Assembly: GCF_009720385.1 (NCBI RefSeq)
Contig: NZ_ML769303.1
Coordinates: forward strand, 335,979-399,978
DNA: 64,000 nt
Source of the DNA: Catellatospora vulcania
GTDB lineage: Bacteria; Actinomycetota; Actinomycetes; Mycobacteriales; Micromonosporaceae
Reading direction: 5' to 3'
Positions 19,024-28,895 of the stretch are shown piece after piece. A program made the translations under genes and the position numbers. A model generated the notes under the pieces. It was not told the origin of the DNA, did no database searches, and was given only the letters and a program-made list of their open reading frames with translations. Position 1 is the first letter of the stretch, and every line of letters starts with the position of its first letter.

Positions 19024-19320
19024 TCAGGGAGTGGTACGCCGCGGCTGGACCGCCTGCGTGTGGCGCTTGGCCGACATCCTCGCGGCCAGCCATACGAAGA
19101 ACATGGCCAGTGCGAGCTGGATGATGTGCCTGATCCAGTCGATGCCTCGGGTCTCGCCGACGCCTAGCCAGTCGGCGATGATGCCACCCAGTGTCGCGGC
19201 CAGGATGCCCACCAGCACCGTCGTCAGCGCGGAGATGTTCTGACGCCCGGGCAGCAGCAGCCGGCCCAGGTATCCGACGATCGCGCCGCCGATGATGCCC
19301 CAGAGGATCGTCCCGATCAT
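19024..19320 (-). CDS. GlsB/YeaQ/YmgE-family (transglycosylase-associated) small membrane protein
   Basis: 98 residues. The opening MIGTILWGIIGGAIVGYLGR and the middle VLVGILAATLGGIIADWLG are the characteristic Gly-rich membrane segments of this family, often stress-induced. ATG follows GGGAGG. Its C terminus is longer and more basic than usual (ARMSAKRHTQAVQPRR). The biochemical role is unknown despite the family name. Confidence 0.88.
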   Translation of the reverse strand: MIGTILWGIIGGAIVGYLGRLLLPGRQNISALTTVLVGILAATLGGIIADWLGVGETRGIDWIRHIIQLALAMFFVWLAARMSAKRHTQAVQPRRTTP

Positions 19321-19430
19321 GTACGCCTCCCGTGATCATGACTGCTACGTGGCCAGTATCAGCCGGTCCCGGGAGGGTATGGAGTTGTTTGGGGATATCC
19401 GTCGGACTCGGGCCTACCAGGAGGATCCTG

Positions 19431-19460
19431 CGCGGTCAGAAGCGGTCAGAAGCGGTCAGA
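19431..19460. repeat. 10-bp tandem repeat overlapping the lactonase stop codon
   Basis: Three near-exact units of AGCGGTCAGA lie in a row, and the TGA stop of the lactonase gene falls inside the last one. Expansion here could have set the position of the C terminus. Confidence 0.8.
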
Positions 19461-20487
19461 CGCGGGCAGGGGCGGGCAGCACGCAGGTCGGGTTCGGCAC
19501 CGTGATGGTGTCGCCGGTCGGCGACGGGATGCCGGTGACCGGGTCGCGGCGGTACACCGTCACCGTGTCGCCGTCCTGGCCGGCCGCGTACACGAAGTCG
19601 CCGAGCAGCGCGAAGTGCCGGGGCCAGCGGCCAACCGGCACGTCCGCGACCGGCCGCAGCGCCCCGCCCGCCACCGCGAACACGGTGAGGCAGTCGGCGC
19701 CGCGGTTGGCGACGTAGAGGAACTGCCCGTCGGGCGAGCACTCCAGGTGGCTCGGATAGTTGCGCTCACCCGGCTCGCCGGCGGTCGCCGCGACCGCCGA
19801 CACGGGCCGCAACCGGCCGTCGCCTACCTCGCAGACGACCACGGTGGAGTCCAGCTCACCCGCGACGAACACCGTGCCGGACGGGTGGAAGGCCAGGTGG
19901 CGCGGGCCCATCCCGGCGATCAGCGGCGACGTCGCCACGTGCCGCAGCCCTTCCGGCTCGACCGCGTAACTGCGGACCTCGTCGGTGCCCAGGTCGCTGA
20001 CGTAGAGCAGCCCGTCCGGGCCGAGCAGGGCCATGTGCGCGTGCGGGCCCTGCTGGCGTTCCGGGTCCGGGCCGCTGCCGTCGTGTGCGACGAGCTGGTG
20101 GTACGGCAGCAGCGCCCCGTCGGCGCCGATCGCGAACACGGCCACCGAGCCGCCGCTGTAGTTGGCCGCCACCACGAACCGGCCCTGCGGGTCGACGGCC
20201 AGGTGGCAGGGGTCGTCCCCGCCGCTGGGCAACGCGCCGAGCAGCCGCAGTCCGTCCTCCGTCACCGCGTACGACAGCACCTGGGCCGCGGATTCGCTGG
20301 CCGCGTAGAGGTGGGTGCCGGCGGGGTGCCAGGCGAGCCACGACGGGTCGACGGCCTCGACGGGCGGGTGCGCGGGCTCCAGCCGCCCGGTCCGAGGGTC
20401 CTGCCGCCAGGCGGTGATCGCCTGCGCGGTCCCCGCCTTCGCCGTGTAGGAGCCGATGTGGACCAGGTCAGGGGAAACCGAAGGCAT
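19456..20487 (-). CDS. Lactonase family (6-phosphogluconolactonase-like) seven-bladed beta-propeller
   Basis: 343 residues. Repeated blades are visible, such as HIGSYTAKAGTAQAITAW, NYSGGSVAVFAIGADG, GPDGLLYVSDLGTDEV and YVANRGADCLTVF, which match the PF10282 lactonase family. There is no signal peptide. ATG 20487 is chosen because TAGGCT lies seven bases upstream and there is no ribosome site, the picture of a leaderless gene. It may hydrolyse 6-phosphogluconolactone, but many members have unknown substrates. Confidence 0.85.
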   Translation of the reverse strand: MPSVSPDLVHIGSYTAKAGTAQAITAWRQDPRTGRLEPAHPPVEAVDPSWLAWHPAGTHLYAASESAAQVLSYAVTEDGLRLLGALPSGGDDPCHLAVDPQGRFVVAANYSGGSVAVFAIGADGALLPYHQLVAHDGSGPDPERQQGPHAHMALLGPDGLLYVSDLGTDEVRSYAVEPEGLRHVATSPLIAGMGPRHLAFHPSGTVFVAGELDSTVVVCEVGDGRLRPVSAVAATAGEPGERNYPSHLECSPDGQFLYVANRGADCLTVFAVAGGALRPVADVPVGRWPRHFALLGDFVYAAGQDGDTVTVYRRDPVTGIPSPTGDTITVPNPTCVLPAPARV

Positions 20488-20640
20488 GTCAGGCAGCCTA
20501 GTGCGGGGCCGGTGGTGGCAGCCCGGCCCGTCCCGGGAGCCGGACACGTGATCCGGGTACGCCGCGTCACCTGCGGCGCGGCCAGGCCCGGATGCCGCGC
20601 TCCGCCGCGGGCCCGGCTGCGGCGCACGTCGTCGGAGACG

Positions 20641-21651
20641 TCAGGCGGCGGTCGGCAGGTGCACCTCGAACCGGCATCCTGCCGCGGTGTTCGCGACGTC
20701 GACCCGGCCGCCGTGGGCGTCGACCAGCCCGGCGACGATGGCCAGGCCCAGGCCGCCCCCGCCGCCGTCCGCGTCCGGGGTGCGCGCCTTCGCGCCGCGG
20801 AAGGCGACGTCGAACACGCGTGGCAGGTCCGTGTCGGCGATGCCGCCGCAGGTGTCGTCGACGGCCAGCCAGCCGCCGTCGGCGTCGCGGCCGCCGGTGA
20901 CCGTCACCGTGCCGTCGGCGGGGGTGTACCGGACCGCGTTGAGCACCAGGTTCGCCACGATCCGGGACAGCTCGCGCTCGCCCGCCCGCACCACCGGCCA
21001 GTCGCCGTCGGCCACCAGGCGCACCCCCCGCGCGGCGGCGACCGGCGCGGCCGCGGCGACCGCGTCGGAGACCACCTCGCCCAGCGGCACGTCGACGGGG
21101 GACAGGGCCAGCGCCCCGGCGTTGATCCGGGACAGCTCGAACAGGTCGTCGACCAGTGCGGCCATCCGGTCGGTGCCGGTGCGGATGCGGCGGTGGTACT
21201 CGGCGACCGTGGCCGGGTCGCTGACCACGCCGTCCTCCAGCGCCTCGGCCATGGCCCGGATGCCGGCCAGCGGGGTGCGCAGGTCGTGCGACACCCAGGC
21301 GACCAGGTCGCGGCGGCTCGCCTCGACCTGCCGCTCCCGCTCGCGGGCGTCGGCCGCCCACATCGCCGAGCGGGCGAGCCGCCACGCCACCCAGCCGCCG
21401 ATCCCGAGGCTGACCAGCCCCGACAGCGGCACCACGACGAGCAGCACCTGCAGATCGTGCGGGGAGATGAACATGCCCTCGGCGACCGCCAGCACCCCGG
21501 CCAGCATCGCCAGCACCGTGGCCACCAGCAGCACGCACACGTTCAGCGTGAGCGAGCGGCGGTGCAGCAGGCGCAGCAGCAGCGCCGCGGGCAGCCAGAC
21601 GGCGGCCGCGCCGAGCAGTGCGGCGAGCAGGATGAGCAGTACGTCACGCAT
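20641..21651 (-). CDS. Two-component sensor histidine kinase
   Basis: 336 residues. Three membrane segments fill about the first 90 residues with very little outside, so it probably senses within the membrane. The H-box is VSHDLRTPLAGIRAMAEAL, the N-box ANLVLNAVRYTP, then DDTCGGIADTDLPRVFD and GGGGLGLAIV for ATP. Its ATG overlaps the end of the response regulator gene by eight bases, so the two form a pair. The signal is unknown. Confidence 0.92.
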   Translation of the reverse strand: MRDVLLILLAALLGAAAVWLPAALLLRLLHRRSLTLNVCVLLVATVLAMLAGVLAVAEGMFISPHDLQVLLVVVPLSGLVSLGIGGWVAWRLARSAMWAADARERERQVEASRRDLVAWVSHDLRTPLAGIRAMAEALEDGVVSDPATVAEYHRRIRTGTDRMAALVDDLFELSRINAGALALSPVDVPLGEVVSDAVAAAAPVAAARGVRLVADGDWPVVRAGERELSRIVANLVLNAVRYTPADGTVTVTGGRDADGGWLAVDDTCGGIADTDLPRVFDVAFRGAKARTPDADGGGGGLGLAIVAGLVDAHGGRVDVANTAAGCRFEVHLPTAA

Positions 21652-22348
21652 CGTCGGCCGCCCGGACCGGCTCGTACCGGTAGCCCACGCCCCAGACGGT
21701 GTGGATGCGCTGCGGCATCGCGGGGTCGGGCTCGATCTTCTCGCGCAGCCGTCGCACATGGACGGTGACCGTGGACTGGTCGCCGAAGGTCCAGCCCCAC
21801 ACCGACTCCAGCAGCTGGGCCCGGCGCAGCGCCTCGTTCGGGTGCGCCATCAGGAACGCCAGCAGGTCGAACTCGCGTACGGTCAGCGCCAGCTCCCGGC
21901 CGGCGAGGTGGGCGGTGCGGCGTACCGGGTCGACGACCAGGTCGCCGTCGGTCAGCACGGCGGCCGGGGCAGCCTGCGGGCCGGTACGGCGCAGCACGGA
22001 CTGGGCCCGCAGCACCAGCTCGCGCGGGGAGAACGGCTTGGTCACGTAGTCGTCCGCGCCGACCTGCAGGCCGACGATGCGGTCGACTTCCTCGCCGAGC
22101 GCGGTCAGCATGATGATCGGCACGCCGGGGCCGGGCTCGGCGCGCAGCCGGCGGGCCACCTCCAGCCCGTCGACGCCGGGCAGCATCAGGTCCAGGATGA
22201 TCAGATCGGGGCGTGCCCGGGCGTACGCGTCCAGCGCGGCCTGCCCGTCGGCGGCCAGCACCACCCGGTGCCCGGCGTGCTCCAGGTAGCGGCGGACCAC
22301 GTCGCTGACGGTCGGATCGTCGTCGACGACGAGCACACTGGTGGCCAT
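21644..22348 (-). CDS. OmpR/PhoB-family response regulator
   Basis: 234 residues. The receiver has the acidic pair VVDDDP and phosphoacceptor D53 in LIILDLMLPG, with K in DDYVTKPFSPREL. The winged-helix output has LTVREFDLLAFLMAHP and VTVHVRRLREKIEPDP and GVGYRYEP. ATG 22348 is preferred to the earlier in-frame start because TACGCT lies six bases before it, as in other leaderless genes here. It is translated just ahead of its kinase. Confidence 0.93.
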   Translation of the reverse strand: MATSVLVVDDDPTVSDVVRRYLEHAGHRVVLAADGQAALDAYARARPDLIILDLMLPGVDGLEVARRLRAEPGPGVPIIMLTALGEEVDRIVGLQVGADDYVTKPFSPRELVLRAQSVLRRTGPQAAPAAVLTDGDLVVDPVRRTAHLAGRELALTVREFDLLAFLMAHPNEALRRAQLLESVWGWTFGDQSTVTVHVRRLREKIEPDPAMPQRIHTVWGVGYRYEPVRAADDA

Positions 22349-22460
22349 GTCGCGAGCGTACGTCGAGATCATCGACGACCGCCGGACGCGGCGGCATCGG
22401 AACCTTACGATCCGCGAACGTGGGCTCCGCCGGACCCGGTTCGGGCCTTAGCGTCAGGGC

Positions 22461-23018
22461 ATGACGAGGATGTTCGGCAAGCCCGCCTTCTGGGCGGTGG
22501 CCGCGGTGCTGGCCGTGGGCCTGGCGTTCGGCATGTACTGGTTCCAGCCCTGGAAGCTGCTCACCTCGAAGACCGTCAACGACGCCGCCCCGGCGGTGGT
22601 GACCACGAGCGCGACGCCCTCGCCGGCCTCCTCCCCGGCCGCGGGCGCGCCCTCGCCGTCGGCCGTCGCCGTGCTGGTGGCGGAGGGCAAGCTGGTCACC
22701 CACGAGCACGACAGCTCCGGCACCGCGCAGCTGGTGCGGCTGCCGGACGGCCGCTACCAGGTGATCCTGCGCGATCTGGCCACATCGGACGGGCCCGACC
22801 TGCGGGTATGGCTCACCGATCAGCCCGTGCTGCCCGGTCGCGCCGGCTGGCACGTGTTCGACGACGGCAAGCACGTCGAGCTGGGCCGCCTCAAGGGCAC
22901 CCACGGCACCCAGGTCTACGCCGTGCCCGCGAGCGCCGACCCGACCGAGCTGCGCAGCGTCACCATCTGGTGCGCCCGCTTCAAGGTCTCCTTCGCCGCC
23001 GCACCCCTGGCGGCCTGA
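22461..23018 (+). CDS. Membrane-anchored DM13-domain protein
   Basis: 185 residues. One N-terminal membrane segment (FWAVAAVLAVGLAFGMYW) is followed by a Ser/Pro/Ala linker and a DM13 domain from about residue 70 (GTAQLVRLPDGRYQVILRDL, DLRVWLTD, VYAVPASADPTELRSVTIWC) facing outside. The domain is thought to take part in electron transfer and has one conserved Cys near the end. TAGCGT is six bases before ATG with no ribosome site, so it is probably leaderless. It is divergent from the two-component pair. Confidence 0.85.
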   Translation: MTRMFGKPAFWAVAAVLAVGLAFGMYWFQPWKLLTSKTVNDAAPAVVTTSATPSPASSPAAGAPSPSAVAVLVAEGKLVTHEHDSSGTAQLVRLPDGRYQVILRDLATSDGPDLRVWLTDQPVLPGRAGWHVFDDGKHVELGRLKGTHGTQVYAVPASADPTELRSVTIWCARFKVSFAAAPLAA

Positions 23019-23040
23019 CCGGCCGCCCGATGTCGTGTCT

Positions 23041-23100
23041 GCAGTTTCGGGGAAAGCACATGAATCCGAGTGGAGATTCCCGCACTTTCCCCGAAACTGC
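23041..23100. repeat. B-type hairpin between converging genes
   Basis: GCAGTTTCGGGGAAAG at 23041-23056 pairs exactly with CTTTCCCCGAAACTGC at 23085-23100. A related element is at 60825-60892. It sits between the converging DM13 and DUF1835 genes and lacks a U-tract. Confidence 0.75.
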
Positions 23101-23109
23101 GGCCCGAGT

Positions 23110-24033
23110 TCAGGCGGGGACGGGGCGGGCGGTGTCGGGGTGCCAGAGCCAGCCGGGGAGCAGGATGCCGCCGACCCAGCGGGGGAAGGTCTGCCAGCGG
23201 GCGTCGCCGTGCAGGACCCGCTGGCCGTACGCGGTCAGCTGGTACTCGCCGCCGCGCAGCGCCAGCGCCGGGCGCTCCGCGTCGTGCAGCCGTCGCAGCA
23301 CCGGCAGCAGCATGACGTCACCGAGGTACGGCAGCGGATCCCCGTCCTGATGCGCCCGGTAGACGGCCGGGAACGGCAGCGGCCCGGCGCTGACCGCGCG
23401 CAGGCACAGCCGCTCCGACAGGGACAGCCCGTCGGTGGTCCACGGCAGCTCGGCGAGGTGCCGGCGCACCGCCCTGGGCAGGTAGGGCAGCGCGTCGCCG
23501 CCGATCCCGGCGAGCGCGACCGGGTCCGGCGCGGCCAGCGCGGCCCATGCCTGCTGCGCCGCGGCGAACTGGTCCGGGGTGACCGGCCGGTCCCGCCCGG
23601 CGAGCGTCGCCAGCTGCGGTGCGGACAGCTGCCCGAGCCCGATGAACGGGTCCTCGCCGGCGAACGCGTCGATCGACAGCAGCGACAGCCGCCCGTGCAG
23701 CGCGGGCCGGTGCGCCAGCAGGGCCAGCAGCCGGATCAGGATCGCCTGGTCGAACCAGTCGTGCTCGAACCACAGCAGCACCCGGTCATAACCGTCGAGG
23801 GCGTCGAGGCCGGCACGCTCCCGCGACAGGCGCTCGCGGACCTGCGCGACGTCGAGGTCGTACGCCTGCCCGAGCCAGTCCGCGCGGATCGCGTCGAACT
23901 CGGCCGGGTCAGCCGTGCGGGGGACCGGTCCCTGGCACACCGGGTCCGTGAAGGGCACGAAGTCACCGGGGAAACCGGCCGGTCCGAGGGTCTCCCGGAG
24001 GTCGTCGCCGCAGCGTACGTGGGCGGTGCGCAT
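23110..24033 (-). CDS. DUF1835 domain protein
   Basis: 307 residues. The N-terminal part (HVRCGDDLRETLGPAGFPG, DPVCQGPVP, LLWFEHDWFDQAILIRLL) matches the DUF1835 pattern. The C-terminal part (LPFPAVYRAHQ, GEYQLTAYGQRVL, WVGGILLPG) resembles the C-terminal domain often fused to it. No catalytic residues are recognised. TAGACT stands seven bases before ATG with no ribosome site, suggesting a leaderless transcript. Confidence 0.82.
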   Translation of the reverse strand: MRTAHVRCGDDLRETLGPAGFPGDFVPFTDPVCQGPVPRTADPAEFDAIRADWLGQAYDLDVAQVRERLSRERAGLDALDGYDRVLLWFEHDWFDQAILIRLLALLAHRPALHGRLSLLSIDAFAGEDPFIGLGQLSAPQLATLAGRDRPVTPDQFAAAQQAWAALAAPDPVALAGIGGDALPYLPRAVRRHLAELPWTTDGLSLSERLCLRAVSAGPLPFPAVYRAHQDGDPLPYLGDVMLLPVLRRLHDAERPALALRGGEYQLTAYGQRVLHGDARWQTFPRWVGGILLPGWLWHPDTARPVPA

Positions 24034-24148
24034 GGGCGTCAGTCTAGGTGCGACAGCCGCCGGTGACCGGTCGACGGGCTGAGTGGGCGAGTGTTACCAG
24101 CGGTATGACCCATCGACATATGCGTGCTTAGCCAACTATCATTTCGTC

Positions 24149-24631
24149 ATGGCGCGGACTCGTACGGTGACAGGTGCCGGGATCATCGCAACCGTGGCGC
24201 TCGTCCTTCTGTTCGGTAATCAGCCCTTCGTGGAGTGGGTGTCGAGGCACACCAGCTCCGACAGTGCGTGGGGCTGGTTCCTGCGTGTGCTGACCTGGCC
24301 CCGGTGGGCCTTCGGTCCCGTCGACGGATCCAGCGGCGCGATGCGCCGGCTGCTCGCCGACGACCTGCGCGCGCTGCTGCTGATCCTCTTCGTGGCTCTC
24401 ATCCTCGGGGTGGTCAGCAAGGCGGTCACCGGTGGCGCCGGCGGCTTCCTGCTCGGCTGGTCGGCGCTGATCTTCGCGGCGGCGCTGGCGGCCTTCATCA
24501 CCTCCTTCATCATCAGCAATCCGACCTTCGTCGGGGCGCTCCAGACCGCCGCGGCCGGCTCCACCTACGGGCTGTTCGTCGGCTGGGTGGTCGGCGCACT
24601 GACCGGCACGGCCAAGGGCGCCGGCTCCTAG
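24149..24631 (+). CDS. Small integral membrane protein (paralogue of the gene at 18416)
   Basis: 160 residues with the same plan as the 18416-18913 product: GAGIIATVALVLLFGNQPFVEW, WGWFLRVLTWPRWAFG, then three hydrophobic segments and STYGLFVGWVVGALTG. TCGACA at 24113, an 18-bp spacer and TATCAT six bases before ATG give a convincing promoter and a leaderless start. The role is unknown; only the fold plan and the paralogy are visible. Confidence 0.78.
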   Translation: MARTRTVTGAGIIATVALVLLFGNQPFVEWVSRHTSSDSAWGWFLRVLTWPRWAFGPVDGSSGAMRRLLADDLRALLLILFVALILGVVSKAVTGGAGGFLLGWSALIFAAALAAFITSFIISNPTFVGALQTAAAGSTYGLFVGWVVGALTGTAKGAGS

Positions 24632-24652
24632 CGCCCGCTCCGCTTTTGCATG

Positions 24653-24711
24653 GACGTCGGCCTGTCTGGATGAGTTCGATCCGTGAATTCACATCCAGAC
24701 AGGCCGACGTC
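24653..24711. terminator. Perfect 20-bp stem-loop
   Basis: GACGTCGGCCTGTCTGGATG at 24653-24672 pairs exactly with 24692-24711 across a 19-nt loop. It follows the membrane protein gene and comes before the marR promoter. There is no U-tract and its sequence is unlike the other hairpins. Confidence 0.7.
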
Positions 24712-24752
24712 TATTGAAGGACGGGCGGAGGACGTGCACGGTGTTCATAAAA

Positions 24753-24780
24753 TTGTGAAGACTCCGAAGGTTGTTATGAT
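24753..24780 (+). promoter_or_regulatory. Promoter of the marR-type gene
   Basis: TTGTGA at 24753-24758 and TATGAT at 24775-24780 are 16 bp apart, and the ATG follows five bases later. TTCATAAAATTGTGAA across the -35 is partly palindromic and could be the gene's own operator. Confidence 0.55.
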
Positions 24781-24785
24781 CGTCC

Positions 24786-25286
24786 ATGATGAGCGACAAG
24801 GTTGACGCGGTCGCGTCGCGTGATGAGGACGGTGTGCGCCGGTCGGTGGAGCACATGGCGATGATGCTCGCCGACATGGGGTTTCCCCGGATGCCGTCGC
24901 GGGTGCTGATGACCATGATGAGCGCCGAGGAGACCTCGCTCACCGCTGGTGACCTGGCTGAGCGGCTGGGAGTGAGCGCGGCGGCCATCTCCGGTGCGGT
25001 CCGCTACCTGATGCAGATGGGCTTCGTGGTGCGCGAACCCGCGCCCGGCTCCCGCCGCGACCGTTACCGCCTGCCCGACCAGCCCTGGTACGGCGTGACC
25101 ACGGCCAAGCGGGGCTTCTACGGCCAGTTCTCCGACGAGGCCGACGTCGTCATCGGGGCGGCGGGCGGGGCGCGGACCCTGGCCGGCGAGCGCATGGCCG
25201 ACATGCGCGACTTCTTCCGCTTCGTGGAGGAGCAGGTCGGCACCGCCCTGCAGCGCTGGCAGGAACAGCGACCACCGCGCCCCTGA
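24786..25286 (+). CDS. MarR/GbsR-like transcriptional regulator
   Basis: 166 residues. The winged helix is clear: LTAGDLAERLGVSAAAISGA for the recognition helices and VVREPAPGSRRDRYRL for the wing. A long helical C terminus follows (RMADMRDFFRFVEEQVGTAL) for dimerisation. No efflux pump or enzyme gene adjoins it, so it controls itself or distant genes. Confidence 0.88.
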   Translation: MMSDKVDAVASRDEDGVRRSVEHMAMMLADMGFPRMPSRVLMTMMSAEETSLTAGDLAERLGVSAAAISGAVRYLMQMGFVVREPAPGSRRDRYRLPDQPWYGVTTAKRGFYGQFSDEADVVIGAAGGARTLAGERMADMRDFFRFVEEQVGTALQRWQEQRPPRP

Positions 25287-25301
25287 CGATCTCCTCTCGC
25301 G

Positions 25302-25470
25302 TCCCGCACGCCGCACGCCGCACGCCGCACTCCGCGCCGCACGCCGACCGCCGCACGCCGACCAGCGACCGCCGCACGCCGACCGCCGACCAGCGACCGC
25401 CGCACGCCGACCGCCGACCAGCGACCGCCGCACGCCGCACGCCGACCGGCGACCGGCGACCGGCGTGCCG
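25302..25470. repeat. GC-rich tandem repeat array
   Basis: Units built from GCCGCACGCC, GACCGCC and GACCAGC repeat in register. A 28-bp unit (CGCCGCACGCCGACC then GCCGACCAGCGAC) recurs twice and shorter GCACGCC and GACCGGC repeats flank it. There are no unique spacers of even length, so it is not a CRISPR array. Confidence 0.85.
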
Positions 25471-25472
25471 GT

Positions 25473-25555
25473 CCATGATCGTTCGACTTGCCGGGCAAGT
25501 GGGCGAAAGCGCGCCCAAGATACGCACGGGTGCCGGGCAAGTCCAATGATCATGG
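25473..25555. repeat. Imperfect long inverted repeat with nested CTTGCCGGGCAAG palindromes
   Basis: The ends CCATGATCGTTCGACTTGCC and GGCAAGTCCAATGATCATGG match at 18 of 20 positions as an inverted repeat. The left arm continues into CTTGCCGGGCAAG, a short palindrome of its own, and GCCGGGCAAG recurs on the right. It could fold as a cruciform or end transcription. Confidence 0.65.
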
Positions 25556-26116
25556 GGCCGGGTGTGCCCGAAGGACGGGTTTCGCTCGGGACAGGCCTAC
25601 TTTTCGCCGCGCCCGGCGTGAATCGGGTGCGTTCACCTGTGGGGCCGGGCGCCCTTCGGTGGGGGTGGAGTCGCTCGCGGCCCGGTCCGCCTCCGCCGTT
25701 CCGGCGTGGCCTCGGCGGTCGCGTAGAGGCATCCGTGGGACGCCTCGTTTCGGCTCGGACGGGCCTGTGGACTGGTCGGGGTCGCGGCCATCCGGGGCGC
25801 GTCCGCCGTTCTGCCGCCTCCCACGGCCGTGATCAGACCGGCCGTGAGCTGTGACGATGCCACCTCGCCGCAAGGTCGGGCGCGAACGGGCCGCTACTGC
25901 GTGAGAGTTGCGGTCTCCAGACCGTTATGAGACCGCGACTTTTTAAGACTTGCGCGAAAGAGGAGGGGGTGTTCTGGATGGTCATGGCTAACTTCTGCTA
26001 GATCAAACAAAAGTTTCGCGGATTCGGCGAGAAGCTATGGACATGATTGTCGAAAGCTCGTAACCTGTGCGACACACCACATCGGTGGAGTCCTATCAGG
26101 TCGGAGGAATGAGCGG
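25556..26116. other. Gene-free spacer upstream of the ROK gene
   Basis: Open frames exist here but show no domain, no ribosome site and no codon-position bias like the neighbours. Visible content is a degenerate GCGACT/TTTTTAAGA hairpin at 25934-25956, an AT-richer stretch from about 25980, and GGAGGA at 26102 that serves the ROK gene. I see no other gene. Confidence 0.6.
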
Positions 26117-27304
26117 ATGAGCCTTGCGCGGACGCTCTGGGACCCGCTGCACGTCAGAGTGCTGCGGCTGCTGCGCGACGAGGGCGCGTTGTCACGCGCG
26201 GAACTCGCCGACCGGCTGGACATCCCGCGTCCGCGGCTGCTGGGCGAGCTCGACCGGCTCGTCGCCGGCGGCCACGTCGCCGAGGCGGGCCCGGCGGAGT
26301 CGCGCGGCGGCCGTCGTTCCACGCTGGTGGAGCTGAACCCCGGCATGCGCTTCGCGGGCGTCGACCTCGGCGCGACGTCGATCGACGTCGAGGTGACCAA
26401 CGGCCGGCTGGAGCCGGTCGCGCACTACAGCGAGCCGGCCGACATCCGCAGCGGTCCGAAGGTCACCCTGCAGCGGGTCAACGAGCTGCTCGCCAAGGCC
26501 AAGGTGGAGGGCGCGTTCGCGCACCTCGACGGCATCGGCATCGGCGTGCCCGGCCCGGTCAGCTTCCGTGACGGCGTGCCCGTCTCCCCGCCGATAATGC
26601 CCGGCTGGGACCGCTTCCCCGTGCGTGAGCTGCTCACGCGGGAACACGGGTGCCCGGCCGTGGTGGACAACGACGTGAACATCATGGCGATCGGCGAGCG
26701 CAACGCGGGCGTGGCGCACTCCGTCGACAACTTCCTCTTCGTGAAGATCGGCACCGGCATCGGCTGCGGCGTCTTCCTCGGCGGCGAGGTCTACCGGGGC
26801 ACCGACGGCTGCGCCGGCGACATCGGCCACATCCAGGTCGACAGCCACGGGCCGGTCTGCACCTGCGGCAACGTCGGCTGCCTGGAGGCCGTGTTCAGCG
26901 GCGCCGCGCTGGCCCGCGAGGCCACCGCCGCGGCCCGCTCGGGCACCTCGCCCGCGCTGGCCGAGCGGCTGGCGACCAACGGCGTGGTCACCGCGATGGA
27001 CGTCGCGATCGCCGCGGTCGAGGGCGACGTCGCCTGCGTGCAGCTGATCCGCGACGGCGGCCGCCGCATCGGCACCGTGCTGGCCGGGCTGGTCAGCTTC
27101 GTGAACCCTTCGATGATCGTCATCGGCGGCGGGCTGGCCCAGCTGGGCCACATCATGCTCGCCGAGATCCGCAGCGTGGTGTACCGGCGGTCGCTGCCGC
27201 TGGCCACCGGGAACCTGCCGCTGGTGCTGTCCGAGCTGGGCCCCCGCGCCGGTGTCGCCGGCGCCGCGGTGCTGGCCAGCGAGATCGCCTTCGAGCAGGC
27301 GTGA
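26117..27304 (+). CDS. ROK-family transcriptional regulator
   Basis: 395 residues. An N-terminal winged helix (LRDEGALSRAELADRLDIPR, RLVAGGHVAEAG) is followed by a ROK kinase-like fold with the ATP/sugar loop FAGVDLGATSIDVEV, VPGPVSFRDGVPV, KIGTGIGCGVFLGGEVYRG and the zinc cysteines CTCGNVGCLE. Such proteins repress sugar genes and are released by the sugar. It heads the operon with the ABC transporter only 25 bp downstream, so it most likely controls that operon. Confidence 0.9.
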   Translation: MSLARTLWDPLHVRVLRLLRDEGALSRAELADRLDIPRPRLLGELDRLVAGGHVAEAGPAESRGGRRSTLVELNPGMRFAGVDLGATSIDVEVTNGRLEPVAHYSEPADIRSGPKVTLQRVNELLAKAKVEGAFAHLDGIGIGVPGPVSFRDGVPVSPPIMPGWDRFPVRELLTREHGCPAVVDNDVNIMAIGERNAGVAHSVDNFLFVKIGTGIGCGVFLGGEVYRGTDGCAGDIGHIQVDSHGPVCTCGNVGCLEAVFSGAALAREATAAARSGTSPALAERLATNGVVTAMDVAIAAVEGDVACVQLIRDGGRRIGTVLAGLVSFVNPSMIVIGGGLAQLGHIMLAEIRSVVYRRSLPLATGNLPLVLSELGPRAGVAGAAVLASEIAFEQA

Positions 27305-27329
27305 GCTTCAGATGACCGAGGAGTCGAGC

Positions 27330-28891
<1,562 letters not shown>

Positions 28892-28895
<4 letters not shown>

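Noticed and set aside
25302-25470. Possible CRISPR array
   Set aside because: Units vary in length, are contiguous without unique spacers, and no cas gene is present.
25465-25854. 129-codon open frame in the repeat-rich spacer
   Set aside because: It begins in the repeat and inverted-repeat DNA, lacks a ribosome site, and has no domain or codon pattern.
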